NCBI RefSeq assembly: GCF_050633125.1
Contig: NZ_JBOEFX010000056.1
Location: 1-64,000 of the forward strand
Length of the DNA stretch: 64,000 bases
Origin: Lewinella sp050633125
Lineage (GTDB): Bacteria > Bacteroidota > Bacteroidia > Chitinophagales > Saprospiraceae
Direction of reading: 5' to 3'
In this document: piece by piece, positions 1 through 7,807 of the stretch
How positions within the stretch are numbered: the stretch's first letter is position 1
Layout: each line of letters opens with the position of its first letter
Made by a program: the position numbers and the translations under genes
The notes under the pieces: generated by a model
The model's input: the letters and a program-made list of their open reading frames with translations, nothing else
Databases searched by the model: none
What the model was told of the DNA's origin: nothing

Positions 1-777
1 GATTATTGCACCTTTGGCAACACCAAGCCTTTCCGGATCAGGATCATCAATGGACTTAATGATAACTATGACCATTTTTATATCAAAAAATCAGATGCCT
101 CCCGGATTTATGGAGCAGAACTCGAAGAGTTGCTTTCGCCCAATTCTTTTATGTACCTCCATCATGGAGATACCCTGGTTGAAGAACACATTGCAGGCAT
201 CCCTGGTGATGACTTTATCCGTAAAAATCTAGCAGACACCACCTTCAACCAAATCCGAATAGCCAAGGAATTTGTCAAATTCAACGAACGCTGTTTTGTG
301 CGCCTCTTGGGCGATATGCGAGCCTACAACTACGTGGTGGATATTACGCCAGACATTGAGGGGTCCCAGTACCGTATGCGGGCCATTGATTTTGACCAAC
401 AATCGTATGAAGGAGGAAGTAGTTTTTACCAACCTAAATACTTTAAGGAGAACAACCCCATCATTTTTCTGGGCCAACAGCACATGACGGTGGATACCAT
501 GAAACAGTACCAAATGGAAGAACGCAGCCTGATTGCCAATCGCATAAAAGCAAGCAAACGAAGAGTAAGCGCATTGTTCTCCGTGATGATCAAAGACGAA
601 ATTTCAAATCCAAAAAAAGTCGAAAAACTCAAAAAAGAGTTGGCTTATCACCACTCAACCAAGGTATTTGACCACTGCAAAAGCATGGGGGAGATCGTCT
701 ACGAAAACCTCAAATTGGTACTAGACAAAGAATTTAGGCAGAGTACAGCTATTTTTGACTTGGCCTCCGATGAATAA
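1..777 (+). CDS. Kinase-like hypothetical protein, 5' end outside window
   Basis: The frame is open from base 1 to the TAA at 775-777, giving 258 codons; the true start lies upstream, so this is a C-terminal fragment. I do not recognise the family by name. Two motifs recall the catalytic core of protein-kinase or aminoglycoside-phosphotransferase folds: LGDMRAYNYVV near 307-339 (a GD-x(5)-N catalytic-loop pattern) and AIDFDQQ near 382-402 (a DFD-type metal-binding loop). The last 80 residues are basic and helical. No signal peptide is visible in the fragment. Repeat copy A begins directly at the stop codon. The kinase-like reading is inference from motif spacing only; ATP binding or activity cannot be shown without the missing N-terminus. 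Confidence 0.6.
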   Translation, partial: DYCTFGNTKPFRIRIINGLNDNYDHFYIKKSDASRIYGAELEELLSPNSFMYLHHGDTLVEEHIAGIPGDDFIRKNLADTTFNQIRIAKEFVKFNERCFVRLLGDMRAYNYVVDITPDIEGSQYRMRAIDFDQQSYEGGSSFYQPKYFKENNPIIFLGQQHMTVDTMKQYQMEERSLIANRIKASKRRVSALFSVMIKDEISNPKKVEKLKKELAYHHSTKVFDHCKSMGEIVYENLKLVLDKEFRQSTAIFDLASDE

Positions 778-868
778 GAACAGCACGAAAATAANNTAGT
801 TGAATAAGCGATTCATTTTAAGCGTTTTAACTATTTGAAAAAATTGCAGTTTATTTTCTGCGCAATAC
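778..868 (+). repeat. Palindromic mobile repeat, copy A (arm lost at NN)
   Basis: It begins GAACAGCACGAAAA and ends TTTTCTGCGCAA, with the conserved apex TAGTTGAATAAGCG...TTTTAACTATTTG between. The flanking direct repeat TAAG is at 775-778 and 869-872, so the upstream gene's stop codon is part of it. The 3' arm (838-852) has no partner because the 5' arm is interrupted by NN at 795-796. The family consists of copies A to E in this window. Confidence 0.8.
795..796. other. Two-base NN assembly join
   Basis: Two undetermined bases lie inside repeat copy A, exactly where other copies carry their 5' arm. By comparison with copies C and E, roughly 20 or more bases complementary to 838-852 are probably missing. 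Confidence 0.8.
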
Positions 869-886
869 TAAGGCTAAATAACCAAC

Positions 887-1984
887 GTGAATTTATCAAC
901 AGAAGAAAAACATCGTTATGCGCGCCACCTGATCCTTCCAGGTTTTGGAATGGAAGCTCAGCTAAAGCTCAAAGCAGCCAAAGTCCTGGTTATTGGGGCG
1001 GGCGGCTTGGGTAGCCCATTATTACAGTACCTCGCCGCCGCCGGTGTGGGCACCATCGGCATCATAGACCCTGACCGAGTAAGCAGCAGCAACCTCCAAC
1101 GGCAGGTGCTCTACGGTGAGAAAGATTTAGGTAAGCTAAAAGTAGAAGCCGCTAAAGAACGGTTACTTGATTTGAATCCTCACATTACTATCGTAACCTA
1201 TCCGCAAGTTTTCGACAAAAACAATGCGATGAAAATTCTATCTGAGTATGATATAATAGCAGATGGAACAGATAATTTTCCAACCAGATACCTGGTCAAC
1301 GATGCCTGTGTATTGGCAGGAAAGCCCTACGTCTATGGTTCTATCTTTCGTTTTGAAGGACAAGTAAGTGTATTCAATCTTTTATTGCCAGACGGAAGCA
1401 GGAGCCCTAATTATCGCGACCTCTACCCTACTCCGCCGCCAGCAAACCAGGTTCCTAACTGTGCCGAAGGCGGTGTACTAGGGGTACTACCCGGCATGAT
1501 CGGCGCTATGCAAGCTAATGAAGTCATCAAAATCATTTCGGATACTGGCACACCACTAGCAGGAAAGGTTGCATTGTTTGATGCAGCCCATTTCACCCAA
1601 CATACCTTGCGCTATAAAGCAAACCCTGCTACCAGAATTGAAGAACTAATTGATTACGAGGTATTCTGTGGACTTCCTGCCCAGGAGCAATTGCCCAGCA
1701 TCGATGCAGGGGCATTAAAAGTGATGCAGGAACGTGGTGATGATTTTATTCTACTTGACGTAAGAACACCAACAGAGAATGAGGTGGATCACCTGGGAGG
1801 GGTATTAATTCCTCTGGGAGAACTTTCTGACAGCTGGCATAAGCTTCCCAATGGTCAATTGATTGTGGTACATTGCCAAAGCGGAGCTCGCAGCGCAAAA
1901 GCTGTAGCCCTATTACAAGAAAAGGGATTTTCTCAGGTATATAATCTTGAGGGAGGTATAAATGCTTACCGCAATTTAAACTAA
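887..1984 (+). CDS. MoeB/ThiF-family adenylyltransferase with C-terminal rhodanese domain
   Basis: 365 aa from a GTG start; the frame is closed by a stop 12 nt upstream, so GTG is the only sensible start. The E1-like domain (about 1-250) has the nucleotide loop GAGGLGSP (37-44), DPDRVSSSNLQRQ (61-73) and the catalytic-cysteine region NCAEGGVLGVLPG (Cys192). A rhodanese domain follows (about 270-365) with active-site Cys330 in HCQSGARS. Family members adenylate the C-terminal glycine of a ubiquitin-like sulfur carrier (MoaD or ThiS type) and the rhodanese domain delivers persulfide sulfur. The CxxC zinc pairs of E. coli MoeB are absent, as in the MoeZ/MoeBR-like branch. No carrier protein gene is adjacent, so whether it serves molybdopterin, thiamine or another pathway is open. 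Confidence 0.9.
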   Translation: MNLSTEEKHRYARHLILPGFGMEAQLKLKAAKVLVIGAGGLGSPLLQYLAAAGVGTIGIIDPDRVSSSNLQRQVLYGEKDLGKLKVEAAKERLLDLNPHITIVTYPQVFDKNNAMKILSEYDIIADGTDNFPTRYLVNDACVLAGKPYVYGSIFRFEGQVSVFNLLLPDGSRSPNYRDLYPTPPPANQVPNCAEGGVLGVLPGMIGAMQANEVIKIISDTGTPLAGKVALFDAAHFTQHTLRYKANPATRIEELIDYEVFCGLPAQEQLPSIDAGALKVMQERGDDFILLDVRTPTENEVDHLGGVLIPLGELSDSWHKLPNGQLIVVHCQSGARSAKAVALLQEKGFSQVYNLEGGINAYRNLN

Positions 1985-2199
1985 CAAGCGCAGTACCACC
2001 ATTTTTTCAATTCCTCCTCTGTTTCCAGGAGGTACTCCTTAATTTTTGTCATTCCGACAAAGCGTGCACCTCCATCGGTGAGGATGGCTTCTTTAAGATT
2101 GCGATTCAATCGAACAGAATGAGCTAAAGCGAGTTCAGTAAGTTTGTCGACTAAGTCCATATTGGACTCGTCTTTGCGAGGGATTTCCAGTTTAATCAT
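1981..2199 (-). CDS. Small conserved-looking protein ending in WWYCAC
   Basis: 72 aa, convergent with the preceding gene and overlapping its last 4 nt. I do not recognise a named family. It is charged, without a signal peptide or membrane segment. The middle (GGARFVGMTKIKEYL) resembles the last strand and helix of a thioredoxin or glutaredoxin fold, and the C-terminus is WWYCAC, leaving a CxC pair at the very end that could bind metal or be redox active. That is inference; the observed facts are the open frame, sensible composition and tight packing against its neighbour. Confidence 0.55.
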   Translation of the reverse strand: MIKLEIPRKDESNMDLVDKLTELALAHSVRLNRNLKEAILTDGGARFVGMTKIKEYLLETEEELKKWWYCAC

Positions 2200-2369
2200 T
2201 TCCTTTTTTGGGTTGGCTGTGTTAGCCTGAGCGTTCTTTGGGGAGCTAAGGTTAAAACATTATTAATCAATACACTTCTGACGTATATTGTATGGAAATG
2301 TAACGCAAATAAAAGCCTATTAGTTGCCTAAAAATCACGAATAATAGAAATGTTACCCATATTTTTTCA

Positions 2370-2541
2370 TTAAGTACTTGGACAAAAGAAATGTGGTATT
2401 GATTTTTAGAGCTATTTTTCTTCTAATCAAGGGAAGCCCGGAAACTGGTAGCCATAGCTGCCAAGTTGAGGACTGTACGAAGAGTAGGAGGAAAAGACTC
2501 AAAAAGCAATCATCCGTGATTACATTTGTCCAAATACTTAA
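2370..2541. repeat. MITE-like segment with 17-bp terminal inverted repeats
   Basis: TTAAGTACTTGGACAAA at 2370-2386 and TTTGTCCAAATACTTAA at 2525-2541 are reverse complements with one mismatch (16/17). The interior is 138 bp and non-coding. No second copy is visible in this window. It could be a small non-autonomous insertion element or a paired operator region. Confidence 0.5.
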
Positions 2542-2607
2542 GGGATGAGGAAATAAATAATCTACGCAAAAGACGTAGCAATTTTTGCTTCGGACAAGTC
2601 AGGTTTT

Positions 2608-2672
2608 TCGCAGCATAGCGGGCTACGCAAGGAAAATCTGATGATGGATAAAGGGAAACCCGTATGCTGCGA
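2608..2672. repeat. Hairpin downstream of the two-helix membrane protein gene
   Basis: TCGCAGCATAGCGGG at 2608-2622 pairs with CCCGTATGCTGCGA at 2659-2672 with one unpaired base. A smaller hairpin CTACG/CGTAG lies just upstream at 2562-2578. Position after the leftward gene ending at 2719 would suit a 3' structure, but there is no clear T-run. Confidence 0.45.
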
Positions 2673-2718
2673 GGCCGGCAGGTTTGTAGGAAGGTGTGTA
2701 GTTTTTTTTGCGAACTCC

Positions 2719-3894
2719 CTAATCATTCGAGGGTCGGCTAATAGCACTTAAACGAACAGCTAAATTGAGAATTCCCCGGACTTGCTCTTGTGGTGCTTCA
2801 TGCCATAATTTATTAGGAGGATGGATCATATCGTCCAGTAAAAGGGCATTATTCAACTGGTAATAAGTCACCCAGTCTTCCCTTGTAGCTGCCGCAAATT
2901 GAGCAAAAGCAGCTTCATAACGCCCACATGGAAGAGGAGCCGTGCTGAAGTCACAAAATTCGGGTGCTTCCTCTCCTCTGCCCATTACATTGATCCAGGC
3001 AAAGACATTTACAAAACTCTCTTTGTAGTAATAACGAAACTCTCTCCAAAAATCGGTAGAAATAGGAAGGTCTGCAGCAGCCACATAGGCATTCAGTAAA
3101 GCTAGTGATCCACCAACGGGCGGAAGCCGGCAACGGTTAGTAGCTGTAAACCCTGCACAAGGCAGCTTTGTGTCTTCAAACTGTAGTTCTCTTCGAATAT
3201 ACTCGCTCCAATCTTCTCCTGCCACATCAAGATAGTTGGTACCATAGGCGTCATCATACAGTTTAAGTGCGTAAAGCGCGGCTGCATTGTCTGCAGGCCG
3301 CAACGCCATATCTTCCGGTCGTGAGGCCAAATGCTTGTATTGAGACCGAGAAATCCCCATTACAAGGTAAATCGACAACTCTTCCCACTGCAGATGATAT
3401 TTTTCATCTCCGGTATACTGTTGATAATGCCCCAGTATTATGGCTGCTTGAGTCAGAAAAAAAAGCTGTTGCTCCCACTTTTTCTTGTTCTTCCAAAGCG
3501 GAAAGTGGTCTGTATCGCTAATATAAGCAGCCATCCAAGCCATGTGCTTAGCTATACGAGGATCAGGCTCATCGAGTAAATCGGCCATCTGATGCAAGGC
3601 GATAGCCGATTGGCTCATCATAAAGATGGTGGTCTCCTGAAGATCGTCTTGGCGATAAACATACTCCTTCAGTTCTTCCTTGTCTAATCCGTAAAGCAAC
3701 TGCTTGTAGAAACCTTCTCGTTGCCAACCCGTTATTTCTACTAACCAAAGCCCTAGTAGGAATAATGCAATTAAAGTACCAACACCTACCAAAGCAAGCG
3801 CTACTCTGGGAAGTCTTTTTCGGAGCAGATAGGCAATAAACCAGAAGAGTCCGGCTCCGAATAACAGGATAATTAAGAAGGCTATTAATGGCAT
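2719..3894 (-). CDS. Membrane-anchored helical protein of unknown function
   Basis: 391 aa from the ATG at 3894. An in-frame start 54 nt upstream (3948) exists, but its extra 18 residues are polar and the internal Met opens directly onto the membrane segment. Two hydrophobic helices (roughly residues 2-22 and 31-51) are followed by a long soluble helical domain with many aromatic residues and a pattern of paired helices, similar in feel to alpha/alpha-barrel domains such as linalool dehydratase-like proteins. That comparison is weak. The soluble part contains several Cys (PCAGFT, CRLPP, FCDF, PCGRY) that might form disulfides outside the cytoplasm. It is divergent from the ferredoxin gene. 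Confidence 0.75.
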   Translation of the reverse strand: MPLIAFLIILLFGAGLFWFIAYLLRKRLPRVALALVGVGTLIALFLLGLWLVEITGWQREGFYKQLLYGLDKEELKEYVYRQDDLQETTIFMMSQSAIALHQMADLLDEPDPRIAKHMAWMAAYISDTDHFPLWKNKKKWEQQLFFLTQAAIILGHYQQYTGDEKYHLQWEELSIYLVMGISRSQYKHLASRPEDMALRPADNAAALYALKLYDDAYGTNYLDVAGEDWSEYIRRELQFEDTKLPCAGFTATNRCRLPPVGGSLALLNAYVAAADLPISTDFWREFRYYYKESFVNVFAWINVMGRGEEAPEFCDFSTAPLPCGRYEAAFAQFAAATREDWVTYYQLNNALLLDDMIHPPNKLWHEAPQEQVRGILNLAVRLSAISRPSND

Positions 3895-3929
3895 ATTCTC
3901 ATTTAACTGAATATTCGGCAAGATAGGGC

Positions 3930-3960
3930 TTTGGCAAATGCTGAGCAAACATTAAATTTG
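3930..3960 (+). promoter_or_regulatory. Bacteroidota-type promoter for the ferredoxin gene
   Basis: TTTG at 3930-3933, a 19-nt spacer and TAAATTTG at 3953-3960 match the phylum consensus TTTG-N19-21-TAnnTTTG. It is 75 nt upstream of the ferredoxin ATG and lies inside the N-terminal extension of the longer divergent ORF (to 3948), which supports the shorter start chosen there. Confidence 0.7.
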
Positions 3961-4034
3961 CGGGCGAAAACAAAGCAGGTATTCCGGATGTTTACTCGAT
4001 GAATGCGTGCAGATAAAATAAATACGACCTCGCT

Positions 4035-4382
4035 ATGGCGATAATGATAACCGACGAATGTATTAATTGTGGTGCTTGTGAACCTGAATGCCCCAACAAC
4101 GCCATCTACGAAGGCGGTATGGACTGGGCTATTGAGGATGGTACTTCGATTACCGGCCCCTACACCATTGAAGGTGATCGTTCTGTTGACGCCAGTAAGC
4201 GTTTAGAACCTGTATCTGACGAATTCTACTACATAGTTCCTGACAAATGTACGGAGTGTGTTGGTTTTCACGAAGAGCCTCAGTGTGCTGCCGTATGTCC
4301 AGTAGATTGCTGTGTTCCTGATCCGGAAAGAGAGGAAACTGAAGAGCAATTATTGGCCAGAAAAGCGTCCTTACACCTGTAG
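4035..4382 (+). CDS. 4Fe-4S dicluster ferredoxin
   Basis: 115 aa, ATG start. Two cluster motifs: C9-x2-C12-x2-C15-x3-C19-P at the N-terminus and C72-x2-C75-x8-C84-x3-C88-P near the C-terminus, with an additional adjacent pair C92-C93. The x8 loop in the second motif is the hallmark of the YfhL/Alvin-type 2[4Fe-4S] ferredoxins; the central insertion of about 50 residues (GG...ITGPYTIEG...) is common in Bacteroidota versions. It is a cytoplasmic low-potential electron carrier. No oxidoreductase partner is adjacent. It has its own promoter at 3930-3960. Confidence 0.92.
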   Translation: MAIMITDECINCGACEPECPNNAIYEGGMDWAIEDGTSITGPYTIEGDRSVDASKRLEPVSDEFYYIVPDKCTECVGFHEEPQCAAVCPVDCCVPDPEREETEEQLLARKASLHL

Positions 4383-4410
4383 TATTATCCTTCTATTGCT
4401 GTTTTTACTC

Positions 4411-4668
4411 TTAGAACCGTCGTTTCAACCAACGATCGGGCTTAACTTTCTGTGTTTTCTTTGTCATTTCATCTAAGCGAAGTTTGCAAGATGCACACCT
4501 TAAAAGATGTTCTCTAGTACGTTTAAGCTCTTTCTCTCCCATCCGCTTGGATAAGAAATCATCCAGATCATCATCTTCAAGATGAACCAAGTTTTCTTTT
4601 ATTTGCCGCCACATAAACCAGAATACAGCTAGGGCAAATACAACTACAATTAAAGCTCCACTGCTCAT
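4411..4668 (-). CDS. Small single-pass membrane protein with a zinc-ribbon-like HxxxCxxC motif
   Basis: 85 aa. One membrane helix (about residues 4-20) is followed by an acidic linker (EDDDLDDFL) and a basic tail. H54-x3-C58-x2-C61 (REHLLRCASC) resembles the zinc-binding core of the anti-sigma zf-HC2 family, so a metal-binding cytoplasmic or periplasmic tail is likely. It is 7 nt downstream of the aminotransferase gene in the same direction and may share its transcript. No sigma factor is adjacent, so an anti-sigma role is only a guess. Confidence 0.7.
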   Translation of the reverse strand: MSSGALIVVVFALAVFWFMWRQIKENLVHLEDDDLDDFLSKRMGEKELKRTREHLLRCASCKLRLDEMTKKTQKVKPDRWLKRRF

Positions 4669-4675
4669 TTTATTA

Positions 4676-5842
4676 TTATTTTACTTTCCGTAACACCTCC
4701 ATTAAACACTCCCAATCTTGTGAGTTGTTGTAGACATTGGGCGCAATTCGAATAGTTTGTCCGCGAACACTTACCAAAATATTATGTCTTGCAAGAGCAG
4801 CCTGAACAGCTTCCATTTCGACACCTTTGGGCAAACCTAGCCCTACAAGATGCTGCGCCCTTTGCCCTTCGGGCAAAATATGATAGCCCTTAGAAAGCAA
4901 TTCTTCTAGATAAGGCCTGTTCAAATTAGCACAATACTCCTGGATACGGACAGGCTCCCAAGCATTGATTTGCTGAAGAGCTACCTCCAACATTGGCATA
5001 AGTATAAAGTTACTCTGCTCGCCCACGCAATAACGACCTGCAAGCGGAAGGTATTCAGGTTGGTAATTTACCAAATTACGAAAATCATCACTTCCTTTAC
5101 GATTGATCCAGTTCTCTTCAATGGGTTGCCCCCCGTCCATCGCTGGGCCAAAATAGGCTACGCCCGTTGAGTAAGGGCCCATCAACCACTTGTAGGCCGC
5201 GCAAATCAGCGCATCAGGTTGAATTTTCTGTACATCAAAAGGCAAAGCCCCCACAGACTGAGTGCCATCGATAATTAACCAGGCACCAACTTCTTTGGTT
5301 TTTCTTCTGATCGCTTCCAAATCAAACAAGACGCCTTCTGCCCAATGTATGTGAGAAAGAGCTACTGCAGCCGTATTGGGCCCAATTGCAGCGAGGAGTG
5401 CCTCATTCCAACGTTGGCCCTTATTGGGGCCATCATCTACCTTAACTGAGGTTAATTTACCGCCTTTCTCTGTTGTGAGTTGGCTCCAGGAATAATAATT
5501 GCTGGGAAACTGGTCGGCTGCGATAATTACTTCCTGGCCCTTTTCTATCGGCAGGTTCTTAGCTACCGNNGTTGCAATCCCATACGATACAGAAGGAATC
5601 ACCGCAATACGGTCGACTTCCTCGGCATTGATGGTTTTAGCAAAAGCAGTTTTTACATTCCTAACCAGATTAAAGAAATCTGCTGGTGCAACGCGATTAG
5701 GTGTATTTTTCAGACTTACGGCATGTCGTCCAGCAGCTTCAACACTCTTGAGTTGAGGGGACATGTAAGCACAATTCAGGTAGGTTACAGACTCATCTAA
5801 CTGAAATAAAGACCTCTGGCATTTTAACATTTGGACGGGCAT
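4676..5842 (-). CDS. Class V PLP-dependent aminotransferase (cysteine desulfurase/isopenicillin N epimerase-like)
   Basis: 388 codons as given, probably 387 in reality because of an NN join. The fold-type I PLP signature is clear: Asp192 in IDGTQSVGALPFD stacks on the cofactor and Lys218 in AAYKWLMGP forms the Schiff base. SHIHWAEG (163-170) is the typical substrate-loop region. There is no cysteine in the position of a desulfurase catalytic loop that I can identify, so the epimerase or kynureninase-like branch is as likely as a desulfurase. Residues 91-92 read XX; deleting NN plus one duplicated G gives SYGIATVAKNL, a good family match. Confidence 0.88.
   Translation of the reverse strand: MPVQMLKCQRSLFQLDESVTYLNCAYMSPQLKSVEAAGRHAVSLKNTPNRVAPADFFNLVRNVKTAFAKTINAEEVDRIAVIPSVSYGIAXXVAKNLPIEKGQEVIIAADQFPSNYYSWSQLTTEKGGKLTSVKVDDGPNKGQRWNEALLAAIGPNTAAVALSHIHWAEGVLFDLEAIRRKTKEVGAWLIIDGTQSVGALPFDVQKIQPDALICAAYKWLMGPYSTGVAYFGPAMDGGQPIEENWINRKGSDDFRNLVNYQPEYLPLAGRYCVGEQSNFILMPMLEVALQQINAWEPVRIQEYCANLNRPYLEELLSKGYHILPEGQRAQHLVGLGLPKGVEMEAVQAALARHNILVSVRGQTIRIAPNVYNNSQDWECLMEVLRKVK
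5569..5570. other. NN assembly join inside the aminotransferase gene
   Basis: Plus strand reads ACCG-NN-GTTG. Removing NN and one of the flanking G bases (3 nt) keeps the frame and restores IATVAKN on the minus strand, so the ambiguity is most simply a contig overlap artefact. Confidence 0.7.
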
Positions 5843-5874
5843 TTCGTCAAAGATAAGCCGCCGAGATCAAATTC

Positions 5875-7245
5875 TTACCGTAAATAATACCTTAGCCCCA
5901 ACTGAAGGGCAGAAAGTCCACCAAAAGGCTCTTGCTTACTTGGCCAAGCGGTTAGATGGTGCTGATATTGAAAAGCAGCTTCCCAATGTTTCGCAAATTG
6001 ATAGCGAGCACTACCGTTAAGGCTCCACTGCAATCTGTTCGCATCAATAGCAAAGGGGCCATTTACAGCATTGGTGATCGAATCGAAATCATAGACCGAC
6101 AAAACACCTTCATAAAGGTCTACCCGTAAGCCATTGGGGTCACTTTCTACGGGCTCGGCCACAGCAGTTGACGAACTTTCGAAAACAGCAAAAGCTTTCG
6201 TAAAATAGCTCCCCTGTACTGACATCCCTAAGCTAAACCGAGGAGATAGCTGACAACTACCACCAAGGTAAATATTGAGGCGCGAAGTTTCCAAGTTTTG
6301 AAAAGCCAAGGTTCGCTCTACGGAGTAACCACTACCCAAGTTAGGCTGAAGTTCATCAGCAAAGGCATTCTCTTGATTTCTCCCTACAAAAAAGGAGCGC
6401 TGGTTGACCTGGTATTGTGCCCCTAGCTCAACATTCCACTTATTCCCGAGATCACGTAGTATCCCCACACCAATAGCAATACTACTATAATCCGTGGTTG
6501 ACAACGACACACCGCCTTGCCCTTCCATGTAATAATGCCAACGACTAACAGGCTTGACTTCAGCAACTTTAACAGGGAGCTGCGAATTGGAAATAGAAAG
6601 AGGACCGTCGCTAATGGTCGGCAATAGATAAGAGATGGCAGTTACCTCTCGAGAGCGATTCGCCGTTATGAACTCAGAAGTTTCCGATACTATTGAAGGT
6701 ATACTTTCATTCACAAGTAATTCAGCGGGGACATCATTAAGCGTTGTACGCTCTTCGTTATTGACAATAATGGAGGATGGTACTGGATCGGTTTCATAAT
6801 CAATCGTATTTTCAGTGCGGTCATTTTCCTCATCAACAGGTGCTTGCTGAAACGATGAAATGGAGGCTTGCTCTACCGCGAAGGATGAAGCAACTTCCTG
6901 CTCTACCAAACGCCCTTCTACTGGCACAGCAGTCGTTGGAGTTTCAGACAAAAGCTCATCGTTCTGCTGATAAACATTTTGTTCACCAGTGTTTGTATTA
7001 TCCGCAATAACAGCTTCTTTTTCTGCTACAAACGCACGTCCAGAGGAATTCTGGCCACTACCTTTACCAAACAAATAGATGTTCAAAAATAGGACAACAA
7101 TACCAGCCAAGCCAGCCAGCCACCAAAATGCACCACGCTTCTTTCGCGGCATAGCTTGGTCTAGCTCCTGCTCCATCTGCATCCAGGCATTATCAATCAA
7201 TGCCGGATCCAGCTCCCTATCTTTATTATCCTGTATACTGGCCAC
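5875..7245 (-). CDS. Membrane-anchored outer-membrane-barrel-like protein, putative anti-sigma partner
   Basis: 456 aa. The ORF opens within the 3' end of the sigma factor gene (20-nt overlap), so the two are translationally linked. Residues 1-36 are polar and charged (cytoplasmic), 38-60 form a single membrane helix flanked by PRKKR, 62-215 are low-complexity, Ser/Thr/Glu-rich and probably disordered, and 216-456 alternate in a beta-barrel pattern ending LGLRYYLR, typical of the terminal strand of small Bacteroidota barrels (outer membrane beta-barrel family). The layout suggests a protein that binds the sigma factor inside and has a barrel-like sensor outside; the anti-sigma role is inferred from gene order. 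No zinc-type anti-sigma motif is present. Confidence 0.75.
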   Translation of the reverse strand: MASIQDNKDRELDPALIDNAWMQMEQELDQAMPRKKRGAFWWLAGLAGIVVLFLNIYLFGKGSGQNSSGRAFVAEKEAVIADNTNTGEQNVYQQNDELLSETPTTAVPVEGRLVEQEVASSFAVEQASISSFQQAPVDEENDRTENTIDYETDPVPSSIIVNNEERTTLNDVPAELLVNESIPSIVSETSEFITANRSREVTAISYLLPTISDGPLSISNSQLPVKVAEVKPVSRWHYYMEGQGGVSLSTTDYSSIAIGVGILRDLGNKWNVELGAQYQVNQRSFFVGRNQENAFADELQPNLGSGYSVERTLAFQNLETSRLNIYLGGSCQLSPRFSLGMSVQGSYFTKAFAVFESSSTAVAEPVESDPNGLRVDLYEGVLSVYDFDSITNAVNGPFAIDANRLQWSLNGSARYQFAKHWEAAFQYQHHLTAWPSKQEPFGGLSALQLGLRYYLR

Positions 7246-7792
7246 TATGATTTGATTCTTTGTTCATTAATACTTTCAACTTTTTCCGGGCATTGGATAA
7301 ATGCCACTTAGAAGTGCCATCACTTATCCCCAATCGCTTTCCTATTTCCATGTGCGTATAGCCGTCTACCGCATAAAGCCAAAAAACCTCTCGGGTAGCT
7401 TTGGGTAGTTTATCAATCAGGCTTACCATATCCTCAAAATACAGCTGGTGTAAAGCTGAGGTCGAAGTTGGCGCATCCCAATCTTCAACAGGCAGAAAGC
7501 GTACTTTCTTATCGCTTTTCCGATAATAGTCCGCCATGCTATGAAAAACCAAGCGACGAATCCAGCCCTCCAAAGAGCCCGCAAATTGAAAGGTATGTAG
7601 TTTGGTAAACACCCGTAAAAATCCTGAGTTCAAAATTTCTACCGCCTCTTCTTCTGAATTGGCATAACGCTGACACATCCGATACATCGTCGGAAAAAAC
7701 TTACGGTAAAGCAGTTCCTGAGAGCGGCGGTCGTTATTCACGCAGCCCTCTACCAGTTCCCGTTCGTTATTATTGTCTTTCTGTGTTGCCAA
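7226..7792 (-). CDS. ECF-type RNA polymerase sigma factor
   Basis: 188 aa, TTG start (no ATG until residue 36), preceded by CAGGTAA. Region 2 covers about 20-90 (YRKFFPTMYRMCQRYANSEEEAVEILNSGFLRVF, split here as region 2.1-2.4, with LEGWIRRLVFHSMADYYRK following) and region 4 about 120-180 (LPKATREVFWLYAVDGYTH, then EIGKRLGISDGTSKWHLSNA). There is no region 1.1 or 3, which defines an ECF sigma. Its stop region overlaps the barrel protein gene, the usual ECF/anti-sigma arrangement in this phylum. Repeat copy B ends only about 15 nt upstream of the start, so any leader or promoter must include or pass through that element. Confidence 0.9.
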   Translation of the reverse strand: MATQKDNNNERELVEGCVNNDRRSQELLYRKFFPTMYRMCQRYANSEEEAVEILNSGFLRVFTKLHTFQFAGSLEGWIRRLVFHSMADYYRKSDKKVRFLPVEDWDAPTSTSALHQLYFEDMVSLIDKLPKATREVFWLYAVDGYTHMEIGKRLGISDGTSKWHLSNARKKLKVLMNKESNHSGQYTG

Positions 7793-7807
7793 TTACCTGA
7801 CTAAGTA

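Larger units (their letters stand above)
2200..2718. other. Gene-free stretch with two inverted-repeat structures
   Basis: 519 nt between two leftward genes. It holds no convincing ORF. It contains a 172-bp segment bounded by 17-bp inverted repeats (2370-2541) and a separate hairpin region (2562-2672); both are listed separately. Confidence 0.7.
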
